From Cyanobacterium aponinum PCC 10605 (lineage in GTDB: Bacteria > Cyanobacteriota > Cyanobacteriia > Cyanobacteriales > Cyanobacteriaceae): DNA of 64,000 bases. The DNA lies in contig NC_019776.1 of assembly GCF_000317675.1 (NCBI RefSeq), forward strand, positions 3,410,001 through 3,474,000, read 5' to 3'. Positions within the stretch are counted from its first letter, which is position 1; every line of letters starts with the position of its first letter. This document shows, in pieces, positions 27,592 to 38,981 of the stretch. Position numbers and translations under genes: made by a program. The notes beneath the pieces were generated by a model. It made no database searches, had not been told where the DNA came from, and was given only the letters and a program-made list of their open reading frames with translations.

Positions 27592-30500
27592 CTAAACATA
27601 TTCGGCAGGTCTTCTTAACAGGATAAAAGGATTACCTGCTATGATATTATAGCCTGAATATTGACTAAGAGCGATCAAACTTGCATTAATCCACTCAGGA
27701 TGATCATCAGTCCATAAAGGATGGCGTAAAATTAGAATTTGTTTGCGTTGATTTACAAAACCAATTAAAGAGCCAAATTGCAGGGGTGAATCATCATATT
27801 TTAATGCCTTAAGAGTGGCAGGAATTGGTGCGTTATGATCTTGTATCAAACGACTCCAAGGGTTAGGTTGATTACCCCAAGGTGTTTGTAAATCGGTAAT
27901 AGCATTTGCATCACTCACCAATCGAGCCATATCTAAGGCTAACTTCCAATCTAAAACAGGATGGTAGGGTAAATTACGATAATCTTGCAAACAGAGATTA
28001 CAGGAAGTGTCACATTCATTAGCGTGTCTGGACTCTAACCATTTATTAGCAAGACTATTAACAAGATTAACGTCAGCTTGAGCTAATAAACGTTGAAATT
28101 CTTGTGGTTGTGCCAGAAAACGACAATATCCTGCCCCATTTTCCAATTGATCTGATAAAAACCCTTGTCCGATGATATTTCCTGCCGAATCCTGAATAGT
28201 ACGCATACCTGCTTGTAATTCTTGCGGATCAATATCTAATAATGCTGCCGCCCCTACTTGTAACCAAAAAGCAAAAGAATACCATGCCGCCCTTCCTTCG
28301 ATAGTCGTAGGTGATGCAGATATACCCGTTTGCCATTGATTAATCGTCACTAACAAAACATCTGTTTTTCGTTTCGATAATAAAGCAATGCGATAACAGT
28401 TACCCGAAGCATTAACTGGACTATCATCATCAGTCAGAATAGAATAAACTCCTTGTCTTTGCTGTCCATAAATTCTTACTTGGGTATAAAAATCAAAACC
28501 ACCTTGCCCACCATTATCATTAATAGAAAGAATTTGATCGTTAAAAGACAATACAGAAGCATTGGTGTTAGCTATTGCCGTACCGTTATTATTTCCCTGT
28601 ACTTGATTAGGATTGACACTGAGAGAAGGACGAGTTGATCGAGGTGTCCACTCAAATTGTCCGTCATAATCTTGAGGATTGAGATCTGTTAGAAAGCCTT
28701 TCGGTTCTCTAGCATCAAGATAACGCATTTCATTTGCTCCACAAACAGGACATTGAGTTATAGGTGGTTCTAATCCTCCTTGAGGTGGTTGATTCAAGAT
28801 ATTTTGAGGGAAAACAACCGCCTGACAATTACGACATAAGCCGATGGATTCATTTCCTTGAGTTAAATCAGGATATAAACCTGCTTGAGTACCAACTTGA
28901 TTACCTTGAGGAATAAACTGCACCACCCCACAGGCATTATGAACTTCTTTATCTTTTACTGTTTGGGAATTAGGGGCAAATTGACTTAAAGCAATGTCGA
29001 GATTGCGATCGACTGTTCCTGTGTCAGGAGGCCACTCATGTCCACTTGTGGGTAATTTAGTATATAGTAACCGCACCCTTGTGGGAAAACCAAACATCGG
29101 TAACAAACCTGCATTGGCTAATCTTTCACTAATTTGCTCTTGAGTATAAGATTGATCATTAACTACTTCATCAATTTCCGAAACTAAATTATGACGTAAA
29201 TAATCTAATAGTTCTTTGTCACTAGCATTAGTTAAGTCAGTTTCTAATCTTAAAGCGTCAATAACTTCTAATATGGCTGATTCGTTATTAGTATCGTCTA
29301 GCCAATTTTGTATTTGTGAACTGTAATGCTCCCAATCTGTTACTTTACCAAATTCACCATGAACACTATCTGTACCACTATCAGTTAATCCTACCTGATT
29401 AGCCTGTAAACTTAGTCTCGCCCAAGGAAATGCTTGTCGTAAAACCTCTTTAATTAAGACTCTACGGAAAATTTCATAACTTCGCATATCGACATAGGGT
29501 GCAGGAGGTGGATCTCCTGTCATACTTTCAAGGCGTTGAAAATAAAAATCATCATGATTACGTCCTCGACAAAAAGTAACCGCTAAAGATACTCCAGCCG
29601 ATCGCCTTCCTGCCCTTCCCACTCTTTGCTGATAATTAAAGCGACGAGGGGGCATATTTGCCATCATTACGGCTAACAAAGAACCAATATCAACCCCTGC
29701 TTCCATAGTATTAGTTACGCTCAATAAATCAATACCTTGTACACGGGCAATTTCATCATTAATGAATATATCTTGAAACCATCTTTGTCTTTTCAGGCGA
29801 TCGCCCTTATCCGTTTGCCCTGTCAATTCGGCGGCATTCATACGAAAAGCTGTACCTGCATCCTCAGATAGATAATTGTAATAATCAAAATCGCTAGTAG
29901 TTTGACTAGGAGTTAATACTTGAATGGGAGCATTTTGACTTTGAGTGCTATTACAAACTGGACAAATTCCTGCGGCAGGGTGAAGATAAAAAGCATTACA
30001 TTGATTGCATCTATATCCTTGACGCTGACCATTATTATTAACAGGTGGAGGAGGTACAAGATAAAGTTTTTCAGGATTAAGCACTATTCCATCTACACTA
30101 GGATAACTTACTTGAGATAACTGCAATTGTTCTTGTACATCTTGAATAGATAAATTGGCACATTCTATATAGCGTTTAGCGTATCCTCGTAAATTACTAT
30201 CATTGCCGGAAATAAAACTACTGCTACTAAAATTGTGTTTTTTTCTAATACCCAATTCTCGAATCACAGCATCAACTGCTTGAATTAGTGTAGGGTTGGG
30301 ATTACCTTGAGGTTGATAACTAACCCATCCTTGTCCTAAACTCTCAAAAGTTTTTGCAATATGGAGAAACAGTGCATACATTAATTCTTCCGTAAGTCTT
30401 GTTTCCATGTGTAGAATATGGCGATTTTGTTCTTCACTTACGGGATAAATGGGAATTACATTCTCTCCTGTCCAGTTATAACAGTTAAACCACAAATATT

Positions 30501-32829
30501 CTTCTCTACCTCTACCCTGTCCAACATAGTATTTCAAGACATCTCGATTAGAACCCCCCGGACAAATACCATACTTCAATAAATCATCTCTAACTTTTTT
30601 AACTAAATCCTGCAATGCTACTCTATTTGGATAACGTTGCAGTAAACCAATCCATTCTTGATGAGCTTGAGGATTAATGGGAGGTGAACCGATAACCCAA
30701 GATAATGCTTCGGTTGCTAAAGTAGAATTTACACTTGCAAATTGATTACGTCGGATCTGATCATCTGCTTGTGGATTTTGACTGACATCTGTATATAATT
30801 GAGGATTTAGACTTTGTAATATATTCAAACTGTTAGGATTAAAAGCACAAGTAACACGGAGAAAAGCCACTAAATCTTTCCAATAATCATTAAAAGATTG
30901 AATTAGAATAGATCGTGCCATGTCTCGATAGTGATCTCGCTCCATACCAGCCGATAACTTAGCGGCATCCTGACGACTATCAGAAAATATAACTAATTTA
31001 CGAGACGATCGTTGATTTTGGGAAAGTTTATCTGGTACACCTTCTAAATCAGCTTGATCTGGTGTTAATATTTCCACATTCCTACGACCAATTTGACGAG
31101 TAGTTTTGTAACCGCCTAAAAATACTTCGCCACAAACTTCACAAATAATTAAATCTAAAACACGAGAACCACAGGAACAACTTAAACGGTGAGTAGAATG
31201 AATTGCACCAATAGAAGGGGGATTAGGATTATTTTGTCGAGCATTTACATCCACATTATGATCTGTACAATGAGGATTAGTACAAGCCCAAAGATTTTGT
31301 AAATTATGGAAGAACAAATGACCTCTAACGGGGAGGGGCGATCGCCCGTTGCTCAACTTGGACATGGATAATGCCAGTAGTAAACCCCTTAAAGCGTCAG
31401 AAACAAAACCATTTCGATTGGCATTAGGAAATAGCTGATGATCTAAATCCATTAAATGATGGTCATTATTTTTAACTTTTGCCGCTCTTACTGTGGGGGT
31501 TTTACTGAATTGTAATTGGCGATCAATTTCTACACAAGCATCCTTAACTGCATTAGGTACACCGATTTTATCCAAAGCCGAACCCAGAGTTTCTTTTACA
31601 TCCAGTGTTGACGGTGGAAAGCCAAGACTGCTCGTTAAGGTAAGCATTGCCTGACGTATTTCTGAACCCTTTTGAGTGCCACTATCAGGATCATCAGGTT
31701 GTGTCATCGGTTTAAAAGGATCTGGTTGCACCGCTTGAGCAAAATTCGCAAAAGCATTAGCATAGGTTGATACAGACAATCTAGCACCTGTTTGGGGCAT
31801 TTCCTGAGTACCCGTAATAAACTCAAAGTTATCCCTACCGAAAAACTCTCTTAAAAATTTTCTACCCTCATCAGAATCATCTAAACTCGCTGTAGTAGTT
31901 AAAATTCTTAACTGAGGAGAATCGGCAGTTAAACCTAAACGAGAATAAAGTAACCTTAAAATATAAGCAACTTCAGTACCGGTGTACCTCGATAAGCGTG
32001 TAATTCGTCAATTATTAAGAAAAATTGATTTTCACTATCACTTGCTAACCATTCACGAGTCTGATCAAAAATACTATTTTCAATTTCTCGCATCATCATA
32101 ATATTGAGCATGGAATAGTTAGTAATGAGAATATCTGGAGGTGTATCCTGCATATCCCACCGTGACCACATTTCCCCACCATCTAGCCGAGGAAAATATT
32201 ATAGTAAATCAGGGTCATTAATTTGTTGTATTTGTCTCCATTCTTCTTCTCTGTCTTGTAATTCTTTTCTCAATCTTCTTAAACTGTTGTCATTTTGAAC
32301 TCCAGATACAGCCGTTTGCCCTGTATAACGTCCAAAAGTAACACGATTTTTACCTCTATTCGTATCTAACCAATTATGAATTTGAGGAGCTTCTATGGCT
32401 TGTCGTAAGCGTCTGAGTTGGTCTTCAACTAAAGCATTCAAAGGGTACAAAATTAAGGCTCTGAGAGCTTTTGGACGTGGTGTATGTCCCCGTTGTTACG
32501 ACTATATCTTTATTTTGATTAATGACAGCATCTAAACTTTGCCATTGATGTTGATAAAGTTGGATATTACTATCAAAAATTGTTTGTCCTAAATGAGCTA
32601 AATCTTGATATTGTGAAAGTAATTGATTCGCCGCATCTTTTAAAGTTTTACCTGATGACGGATAAGTCGGTACAGGTTCAATTAACGGTGGTTGACTTAA
32701 GATACCGGGTTGTTGCAAGATGCGATCGCGCTCCCTTGCTAAACTTTGATACCTGAGAGGAAAAGCACTTTTAATATATAGCTGATAAATTTTTTCCAGT
32801 CTTTGATAAGCACCAATTACATCATACAT
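27592..32829 (-). pseudogene. Decayed giant DEAD/DEAH helicase with DUF1998 (DruE-like)
   Basis: Remains of a helicase of about 1,750 codons or more. Start ATG 32829 (MYDVIGAYQRLEKIYQLY). Motif I should follow DIVVTTGT near 32500, but the sequence jumps to text encoding RPKALRALILYPLNALVEDQL in another frame: a deletion has removed the GSGKT P-loop. A TAA (probably from CAA) interrupts DPDLL/YFPRLDGG near 32200. After motif II DELHAYRGT a one-base loss near 31980 (CCGGTACT for an expected CCGGGTACT) shifts frame. The remaining 1,402-residue frame from 31800 carries FSDSRQDAAKL, motif VI QQRVGRAGRR and the cysteine-rich DUF1998-type end (CDTSCNLCLQDYRN). The fused helicase-DUF1998 plan recalls DruE of Druantia; type not certain. 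Confidence 0.8.
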
Positions 32830-34301
32830 TCTCTTTTTTCCTCCCAATTAAGATCAAGTTTATTTGCTAATGTTTGTAATAAATTTAGGCTAATATTTTC
32901 GTAAATTAACCAAATATTTTTATCTTCAGTTTTTTGATAACTAGGTAATATTCCACTTGCTAACACCAAACTTCGTTCGTATAATTGAGACAATCTTTGA
33001 GTATAAGGTATTGCTAATCGTTTACTTATTTCATCATATTTAATTACTATTTCTTGCTGGATTGCCTTCATTGCTAAAAATCTTAATCCACACCAATCCC
33101 CTTGTTTAAAACATTGAGTATCTGCATCATAAAAAACTGTACGAATGGGCTTTTGAGATGATAAATCAAGATTATCCCCAGAATTTTTTATTGTTCCTTG
33201 AAACATTTGATACATTCCTGTTTTTTGCGGAGTTAAACACTCTACAAAAATGTTACCATCAAATTGTCTCCACTTATACAAACTTGTTACAATACCTTGC
33301 AAAGAACTTAAATTTTCATACCATTCTTGCCAATGAGGTAAAGCATCAGCCAATTTTCGACTTACTAAATCTGCTTGATATATTTGCAAATAATAATTAT
33401 TTTTGATTTGTTCAATAATTTCTTGTAGCTGAATATCATTATCAGGGATAAACTTAATACAACTAGGTGCATTTTTTTGTGGTTGTTCTATTATCTTAAC
33501 TGTACCAAATTTTTCTAAATTATTAATTAACTTACCGTTTTGTTGTCCACATAAAATAAATTCTTTTTCTTCTGTATTTGATTCTATTTGAACTAAGGTA
33601 GGACTATTTACTACTATTTTCTGTCCATCCGCCGATGTCTCTAAATGTCCTAATAGTTTTAATTTTCGCAAATTTCTGGCAGGATTATCTAACTGTAATA
33701 TTTGACAAGTTTTTCTAAATAATTGCCAACTACTACTTCCGACAACAGATAACCAATATAATAATTTTTGATAATTTTTACTATTATTATCAGTGGATAA
33801 ATTATCACTAATATTATCAACTTCAAAAGGATTGTCATTGACTAAATTTTCTTTCGATTTAGTTTCATAGGGTATGGGATTTGTATAATCAAGAACATCA
33901 TAAGTTTTTCCTGCTACCATATCTTTGATCTGTTCATGAGTAAAAATAGATAAACCTTTACTTTTAAAAGCATTACGCTTAAAGTATTTCAATACTAATA
34001 ATTTTTCCTGAAATTCTTGATACATTCTTTCAGATTGCGTATCATTGCCTTTTTCAATTGCCACAAAAAAGTAAAACTCAGGTTTTTTTCGTTTACCTAT
34101 TTTGGTTTTGTCCTTTTTTTCCACCCGTAACAGGGGGATTAATTTAGTTAAATCATATTCATTAACTTTTTGAGAAATAATCTCTATTACCTCTGAAGGT
34201 TTACTTTGATAACAAAACCCTAAATAAATCCTTTCCTTCTTGTTTTTACTGTTAAAAATTTGATTACTATTTTGCTTTCTATTTGCAATAATATTGTTCA
34301 T
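32817..34301 (-). CDS. Uncharacterised partner of the DruE-like helicase
   Basis: 494-residue soluble protein, family not recognised. N-terminal ~150 residues have alternating Lys-rich and hydrophobic stretches (YLGFCYQSKPSEVIEIISQKV, EFYFFVAIEKG). The middle (about 180-230) has helices that could form a winged-helix domain (YWLSVVGSSSWQLFRKTCQIL, NPARNLRKLKLLGHLE). The C-terminal half ends at EEKRECMM and overlaps the helicase start by 13 bases, showing translational coupling. Frame is intact although the helicase downstream is dead. It probably belonged to the same defence-type system; its role is unknown. Confidence 0.6.
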   Translation of the reverse strand: MNNIIANRKQNSNQIFNSKNKKERIYLGFCYQSKPSEVIEIISQKVNEYDLTKLIPLLRVEKKDKTKIGKRKKPEFYFFVAIEKGNDTQSERMYQEFQEKLLVLKYFKRNAFKSKGLSIFTHEQIKDMVAGKTYDVLDYTNPIPYETKSKENLVNDNPFEVDNISDNLSTDNNSKNYQKLLYWLSVVGSSSWQLFRKTCQILQLDNPARNLRKLKLLGHLETSADGQKIVVNSPTLVQIESNTEEKEFILCGQQNGKLINNLEKFGTVKIIEQPQKNAPSCIKFIPDNDIQLQEIIEQIKNNYYLQIYQADLVSRKLADALPHWQEWYENLSSLQGIVTSLYKWRQFDGNIFVECLTPQKTGMYQMFQGTIKNSGDNLDLSSQKPIRTVFYDADTQCFKQGDWCGLRFLAMKAIQQEIVIKYDEISKRLAIPYTQRLSQLYERSLVLASGILPSYQKTEDKNIWLIYENISLNLLQTLANKLDLNWEEKRECMM

Positions 34302-34481
34302 ATTTTTTTTATTTTACAATAATATAAATTATAAACTAATCAAGAATCATTGGTAAGACATTAAATGAATATAAAATAATATATTTATTATTAATAAACT
34401 AATCTGAAAAACCCTAAACTTATAGCTAATTATTAAATTAATAGTTGCTTGTATTAATATTTAGTAATCCTCCCATTTTCA

Positions 34482-35432
34482 TCAGTAATAGGTAATAAAT
34501 TTATCAAGAGAATAATCATTTCCTACCTGTTCAATTTGGGTATTATTTATTGTTGATACCTCTAATTCATCCCAATCCTTTAAAGACAAAAAAGTTTCTG
34601 CAAACTCTTCATGAGAACTAGCTTTAATTAGGTAATTACCAGATTTATTCAAGTTTAAAGAAAAAGTTTCATTAGTTGATTGACTTTCTATTTGCTTAAT
34701 AGCTTTACCTTCTTGCAAATCAAAAACTTCAACATTTACTTTTGGATAAAAACCATAAACAATTACATTAGGTTCATAACCATTTAACCAACATTTTTGA
34801 TGACGAATACACAGACCATTTTGTAAACTAATTGATAATTTAGTTCTAGGTTGTAAAGCGTTTTTAAGTTCTAAATTTTGTGAAAAAATCGCCTCCCATG
34901 CCTGAGATAAAATTTGACAACCAAAAATTTCAATCCAATTGTAATCTTCCCCAAAAGGATAAAATAAACCATCATCTTCCCATTTTAATAATTGTTCATT
35001 TTGAAGTAATTCTAAATCAGAAAGTAAATCTTTTTTACAAACAATAATAAATTGTTGTCCTAATTCTGGAGTTCCCCAACTTGCGTAAATACCCGATTCT
35101 GGTTCATCTGGATCTGGAACTAATATCCAAAAATCTCTAGCAGGAAAAATAAGTTTTTCTAACTCATATTCAGAAGTAATTGTTAATCTTAATCCATTAT
35201 CTAAATGTTCATTATTTATTGGATTTCCAATAGGTAAAAACCAGCCCTGCCTATCTTTTCTAAGTTCTTGTTTGTTGTTTTGATAATTTATTTGTAAAAA
35301 ATCTAATTCTCGTCCTCTTTGTTGCTTTAGATATAAATAGTATTTAACTTCACCTAAAAAAAGATCTTCAGTTCTATATATTCCTGCAAATAGATTCTTA
35401 CACCAATTCCTATTAATAATTCTTTTTATTGT
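34482..35432 (-). pseudogene. Open frame without start codon, second half of a broken operon gene
   Basis: The minus strand is open for 317 codons from 35432 to the stop at 34482, but no ATG, GTG or TTG occurs until an internal TTG at about 34718. The translated text looks like real protein (FAGIYRTEDLFLGEVKYYLYL, RDFWILVPDPDEPESGIYASW, CWLNGYEPNVIVYGFYPKV). It begins where the 174-residue frame at 35426 ends, in a different frame. The simplest reading is that both are parts of one gene joined out of frame by a deletion or frameshift. Family not recognised. Confidence 0.5.
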
Positions 35433-35950
35433 TTAGGATATTTTATAAATTTTTGTGGACCAGTTCCCTTGTATGCCGTCGGTTGAAATCCCTGTTTTAA
35501 CAACCATCTATTCCATTCTAGCCATAATATTTCTTCCGACTGAGAACCAAACCTCATGCCATTTGGTCGCCCTTCTCCCGATAAACCTAGTAAACTTTTT
35601 AAACGAGTAAAATAGTCTTTTTCAGAAATTTCTTCTTGATCATCTTCTGACATTTGAAATGCGGCAAGAACAGATAAAGATAGAAAAGCGAGACATTTAG
35701 GTTTTCCTTGCGGATTCAATCCCTGTATATTCTTCAGATTAACTTTTTCGTCTTCAATAATAGTATCAATGACAGAACACCTAAAATGATCTAAAGTATT
35801 AATATCATGATCTAAATGAAGAAAGTTTTTTCCGATAAAGTCAATTAAATCTTCATCAATAGTTAGATAAATTGTACTACCTTGTGGAATTCCAGTGAGA
35901 AAATAAGAAATTAAACTTTCATTCCAAGAAAGATAATTATGAATGTTCAC
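35426..35950 (-). CDS. Uncharacterised 174-residue protein, probably N-terminal fragment
   Basis: Starts at ATG 35950 (MNIHNYLSWNESLISYFLTG) and ends at FIKYPKQ. It contains acidic stretches and a C-terminal helix rich in Trp (EEILWLEWNRWLLKQGF) that looks like the start of another domain cut short. It is the first gene of the run leading to the DruE-like helicase. The abrupt end and the start-less frame immediately downstream suggest truncation. Function unknown. Confidence 0.5.
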   Translation of the reverse strand: MNIHNYLSWNESLISYFLTGIPQGSTIYLTIDEDLIDFIGKNFLHLDHDINTLDHFRCSVIDTIIEDEKVNLKNIQGLNPQGKPKCLAFLSLSVLAAFQMSEDDQEEISEKDYFTRLKSLLGLSGEGRPNGMRFGSQSEEILWLEWNRWLLKQGFQPTAYKGTGPQKFIKYPKQ

Positions 35951-36805
35951 AGCAATTATGTATTATGATCACAATAACTACATTGTAGTTGAATAATTAA
36001 AAAAGCAGAGCTATTTTAAGAAAAGTAAACGGGAATCACGCATTTTTCAAAATTTTCATTTTCAGCCAACTTAAACTTTTTTGAGTGGGAACTTACAGTT
36101 GTGTCCTGAAAGTGGAACTAATGATTTTCTCTACTCTTTCCAAACAATTATTCCTCAATCCTGCTATTTGCATAATTTTCCATGCTTTTACTTCCTCTCC
36201 TCGTTGTTCTAAAACTGCGATCGCCCATCTTATTCTTCGATCCTGAAACATCTCCACTGACTCGACAGTTTGTTGTAGATAAGTTTTTGTTAGAGGTAAT
36301 TTATCTAATGTATGCTCTAAAAGTGCTTTTAATACCGTCATAAAACCCACTTTTCTCAAGGTAACTCTTTCTGGTTTATCCTTTTGCAAAATTTCTTGAA
36401 CTGCTTTTTCTACCTGCATTTTTACTTCCCGATCTCTATTTTTCCCAATCCACTCTTTTATTCACTGACACAGACGGTTTTTGTAAAGAGGGTGAATTGT
36501 TATTTAACCAGATGCGATCGCACCTATACAATCTAGCATATAAGGCAGGAGATAAATTTCTCAGTTCAGTCTTTGTTGCGTGAGGATACTGTTTTTGTAA
36601 GTTTAACCAGTCTTGTCTATTTTGCGCCTTATTATCAACCTCTTTAGCTTAATTGGCGAGAAGCCTCACGCCTAATTTTCGACTAAAAAAATACATCAAA
36701 TAGGCGTGGGATGAATCGCCCAACAAAAAAAATATCCGAAGGATTCCACATTTCCTCGAATTTGTGTTAACATAAATTATATCAAACCTCGTTTGCTCTA
36801 ACTTA

Positions 36806-38032
36806 ATGTTAAAAGTCATTAAAATCAGAATTTATCCAGATTCATCTCAAAAACTAGCACTGGCAAAAGCCTTTGGTAGTTGTAGATGGCTTTGGAATCA
36901 TTTTTTGAATTTAATGAATGAGACTTATAAACAGACAGGTAAAGGTTTATCAGGTTACGATGTTAAGAAGTTAATCCCTGAGCTAAAAAAACAGGAGGAA
37001 ACTTCTTGGTTGTCTGAAACTTACTCTCAGTGCTTACAACAGGTTTGTTTAAATCTTGGAGTAGCCTTTAATAATTTCTTTGAAAAAAGAGCAAAGTATC
37101 CTAATTTTAAAAGCAAACATGGTAAGCAGTCTTTACAATACCCTAGTAATGTCAGTATTAAAGGCGACTGTCTTAATGTTCCTAAAATTGGTTTGGTTTA
37201 TGCAAAAATTCACCGTCCTATTGATGGAAAAATTAAAACCGTAACTATTACCAAGAATTGTTGTAATCAATATTATGCCTCTGTCTTGGTTGATGATGGT
37301 AAAGATAAACCAAAAGTAAGCTCTGAAGGTAAAGCTATAGGAATTGATTTAGGATTAAATCATTTTGCTATTACCAGTGATGGGAGTAAGTTTGATAACC
37401 CAAAAATATTAAAAAAACATGAAGTTAACTTAAAGAGAAAACAGCAACAATTATCCCGTAAACAAAAAGGGTCAAATAATCGAAATAAAGCAAGATTAAA
37501 AGTTGCTAAAGTACATAAAAAAATTACTAATTGCCGTGAGGATTTTCTACACAAACTATCTCGTAGGATAGTAAACGAAAACCAAGTTATAGTGCTAGAA
37601 GACCTCAATGTTAAAGGTATGATAAAAAATCATTGCCTAGCCAAAGCTATTCAACAGGTAGGTTGGGGGCAATTTTGTACCATGCTTAAATATAAAGCGG
37701 AACAAGAAGGAAAAACATATATGGAAGTAGATAGATTTTTCCCCAGTTCTAAAACTTGTCATGTATGCCTTAAGAGAGTAGATAGTTTGCCTTTGGACAT
37801 AAGACATTGGGAATGTCCAAAATGTAAGACAAAGCATGACAGGGATATAAATGCGGCAATTAACATCCGAGATGAAGGACTACGAATATTAAAGACGGGG
37901 CTTACAAGGAGCGGAAATAAATTCCGCACACAGCCCCTCACCTCTGGAACGGGGGATAAAGCCTATTGCCCAGATGTAAGACGTGGTAGAGGAGGACGTA
38001 AGAAATCCACTACACCGCTATCTGTTGGATAG
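36806..38032 (+). CDS. tnpB: TnpB RNA-guided nuclease
   Basis: 408 residues, full-length TnpB, the transposon-encoded ancestor of Cas12 nucleases. The RuvC active site is complete: Asp181 in AIGIDLGLNHFA, Glu265 in VLEDLNVKGM, Asp347 in KHDRDINAAINI. The zinc ribbon uses Cys318, Cys321, Cys337 and Cys340 (CHVC, CPKC). The N-terminal TnpB helix-turn-helix part (KIRIYPDSSQKLAL, SCRWLWNHFL) is present. TnpB proteins act with an RNA made from their own 3' end and the element right end. No tnpA is nearby, so this copy would need a transposase in trans. Confidence 0.95.
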   Translation: MLKVIKIRIYPDSSQKLALAKAFGSCRWLWNHFLNLMNETYKQTGKGLSGYDVKKLIPELKKQEETSWLSETYSQCLQQVCLNLGVAFNNFFEKRAKYPNFKSKHGKQSLQYPSNVSIKGDCLNVPKIGLVYAKIHRPIDGKIKTVTITKNCCNQYYASVLVDDGKDKPKVSSEGKAIGIDLGLNHFAITSDGSKFDNPKILKKHEVNLKRKQQQLSRKQKGSNNRNKARLKVAKVHKKITNCREDFLHKLSRRIVNENQVIVLEDLNVKGMIKNHCLAKAIQQVGWGQFCTMLKYKAEQEGKTYMEVDRFFPSSKTCHVCLKRVDSLPLDIRHWECPKCKTKHDRDINAAINIRDEGLRILKTGLTRSGNKFRTQPLTSGTGDKAYCPDVRRGRGGRKKSTTPLSVG

Positions 38033-38075
38033 GAAGCCCACACCGTAATCTTCGATTCGGTGTTGGGTAGTTCAC
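37950..38075 (+). ncRNA. Candidate omega RNA scaffold at the 3' end of tnpB
   Basis: TnpB guide RNAs normally overlap the 3' end of tnpB and end at the element right end, with the guide just outside. The hairpin at 38037-38067 (9-bp stem CCCACACCG/CGGTGTTGGG with one bulge) lies in the expected place. Boundaries are inferred, not seen; the guide would then be the tnsD sequence beyond about 38075. Confidence 0.35.
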
Positions 38076-38981
38076 TATCATTGACTAGGGCAAACTTAGT
38101 TGTTTCTGATTGCCATGAAGCATCTAATCCCAACTTATCCACATAGCGAGCGATTAATCGTTCTTGTATTTACCTTTAATTCTCTAGCAACCGCCCTTAA
38201 TCCTAAATTTTTATTCTCTACTCAATCTTGTAATTTTTGATGCCACTTATCTCCATAGGTGATGATTCGATTCGGTTTATAACTATCCGATTGATCTGAT
38301 TCCGATAGAGTTCTACTGTAAACCATTCCGCAACTGCAAGTAAATGTTCCTAAAGGTTTCTTATTTTCTAAGCAGTGACTTAACTCAACTGAACATCATG
38401 GGCTAAGTTGAATAGTATGTTCTGATTTTACCGAGAGTATGGTGCGATCGAACCTTCAGGAATACAGTTGTTACAATTCGCTACTTGATAATGATCTTGA
38501 TTTAATTCTTGAAAAAGTAGGGTGCTATTTTGTAATGGGATATTATGGTTTGGACAAACTAACACACAAGATAGTTGATGAATGCGATGCTAATAAAATT
38601 CCCCGTATTTTTCTTCATCCTCCTGTAAACATTGACTACAAAAACGGAAATATTGAGGTTGGGAGATATTACTTGCAGAAAGTCCGATACGGGTATGGAT
38701 ATTTCCTCCATAATTGGATTTCATTGATTCCTTGATTTGTGTCGCCCTTTCAGGAGGAATAAAAGGAGCATAAAAGTTATAGAGAGTGTTGTTTGCAATT
38801 AAATCATCCAATTTTATTATCTGTGGGATTAGTAATTATTTTCCATGAATTTTTGTACTAACCAATGGAAAACTTGATCGCACTCTATTATCTCAAAACA
38901 TTAAAGAAAGGGGAAAATAATCCCTGAAATCTACCTTGTTTTTTTATGACTAAGTTAACATCAATAAAGTTAATAATCTAG

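Larger units (their letters stand above)
36651..38075 (+). mobile_element. IS200/IS605-type element carrying only tnpB
   Basis: An element without tnpA, inserted in tnsD. Near the left end, 36655-36720 can fold: GGCGA...CACGCC pairs with GGCGTGGG...TCGCC. Near the right end, CCCACACCG at 38037-38045 pairs with CGGTGTTGGG at 38058-38067. Exact ends are uncertain by several bases, estimated from where tnsD homology stops and resumes. Confidence 0.7.
36093..38811 (-). pseudogene. tnsD: Decayed tnsD (Tn7-like target selector), interrupted by a TnpB element
   Basis: Minus-strand fragments in order give a TnsD/TniQ protein. From 38811: DDLIANNTLYNFYAPFIPPERA and FRFCSQCLQEDEEKYGEFY; a TAG in place of the expected Trp; HRIHQLSCVLVCPNHNIPLQNS; NCNNC; near 38350 TFTCSCGMVYSRTLSE and ITYGDKWHQKL; a TGA; LGLRAVARELKVNTRTINR with a CGCT duplication frameshift near 38155; then VDKLGLDASWQSE. 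After the insertion (about 36651-38075): RQDWLNLQKQYP, LYRCDRIWL, RVDWEK, a one-base frameshift near 36440, and an intact tail 36419-36093 (VTLRKVGFMTVLKALLEH). The N-terminal end is missing. TnsD directs Tn7 to glmS, whose 3' end lies 2.5 kb away. Confidence 0.85.

Noticed and set aside
27592-35950. Classical DISARM locus
   Set aside because: DISARM has a separate DrmB (DUF1998), a PLD protein and a methylase; here helicase and DUF1998-type region are in one polypeptide and no methylase or PLD gene lies beside it, which is closer to a DruE-type protein.
38439-38735. Open frame of 98 codons on the plus strand
   Set aside because: It lies opposite the TnsD zinc-finger text, which shows clear homology on the minus strand; the plus frame has no recognisable protein character.
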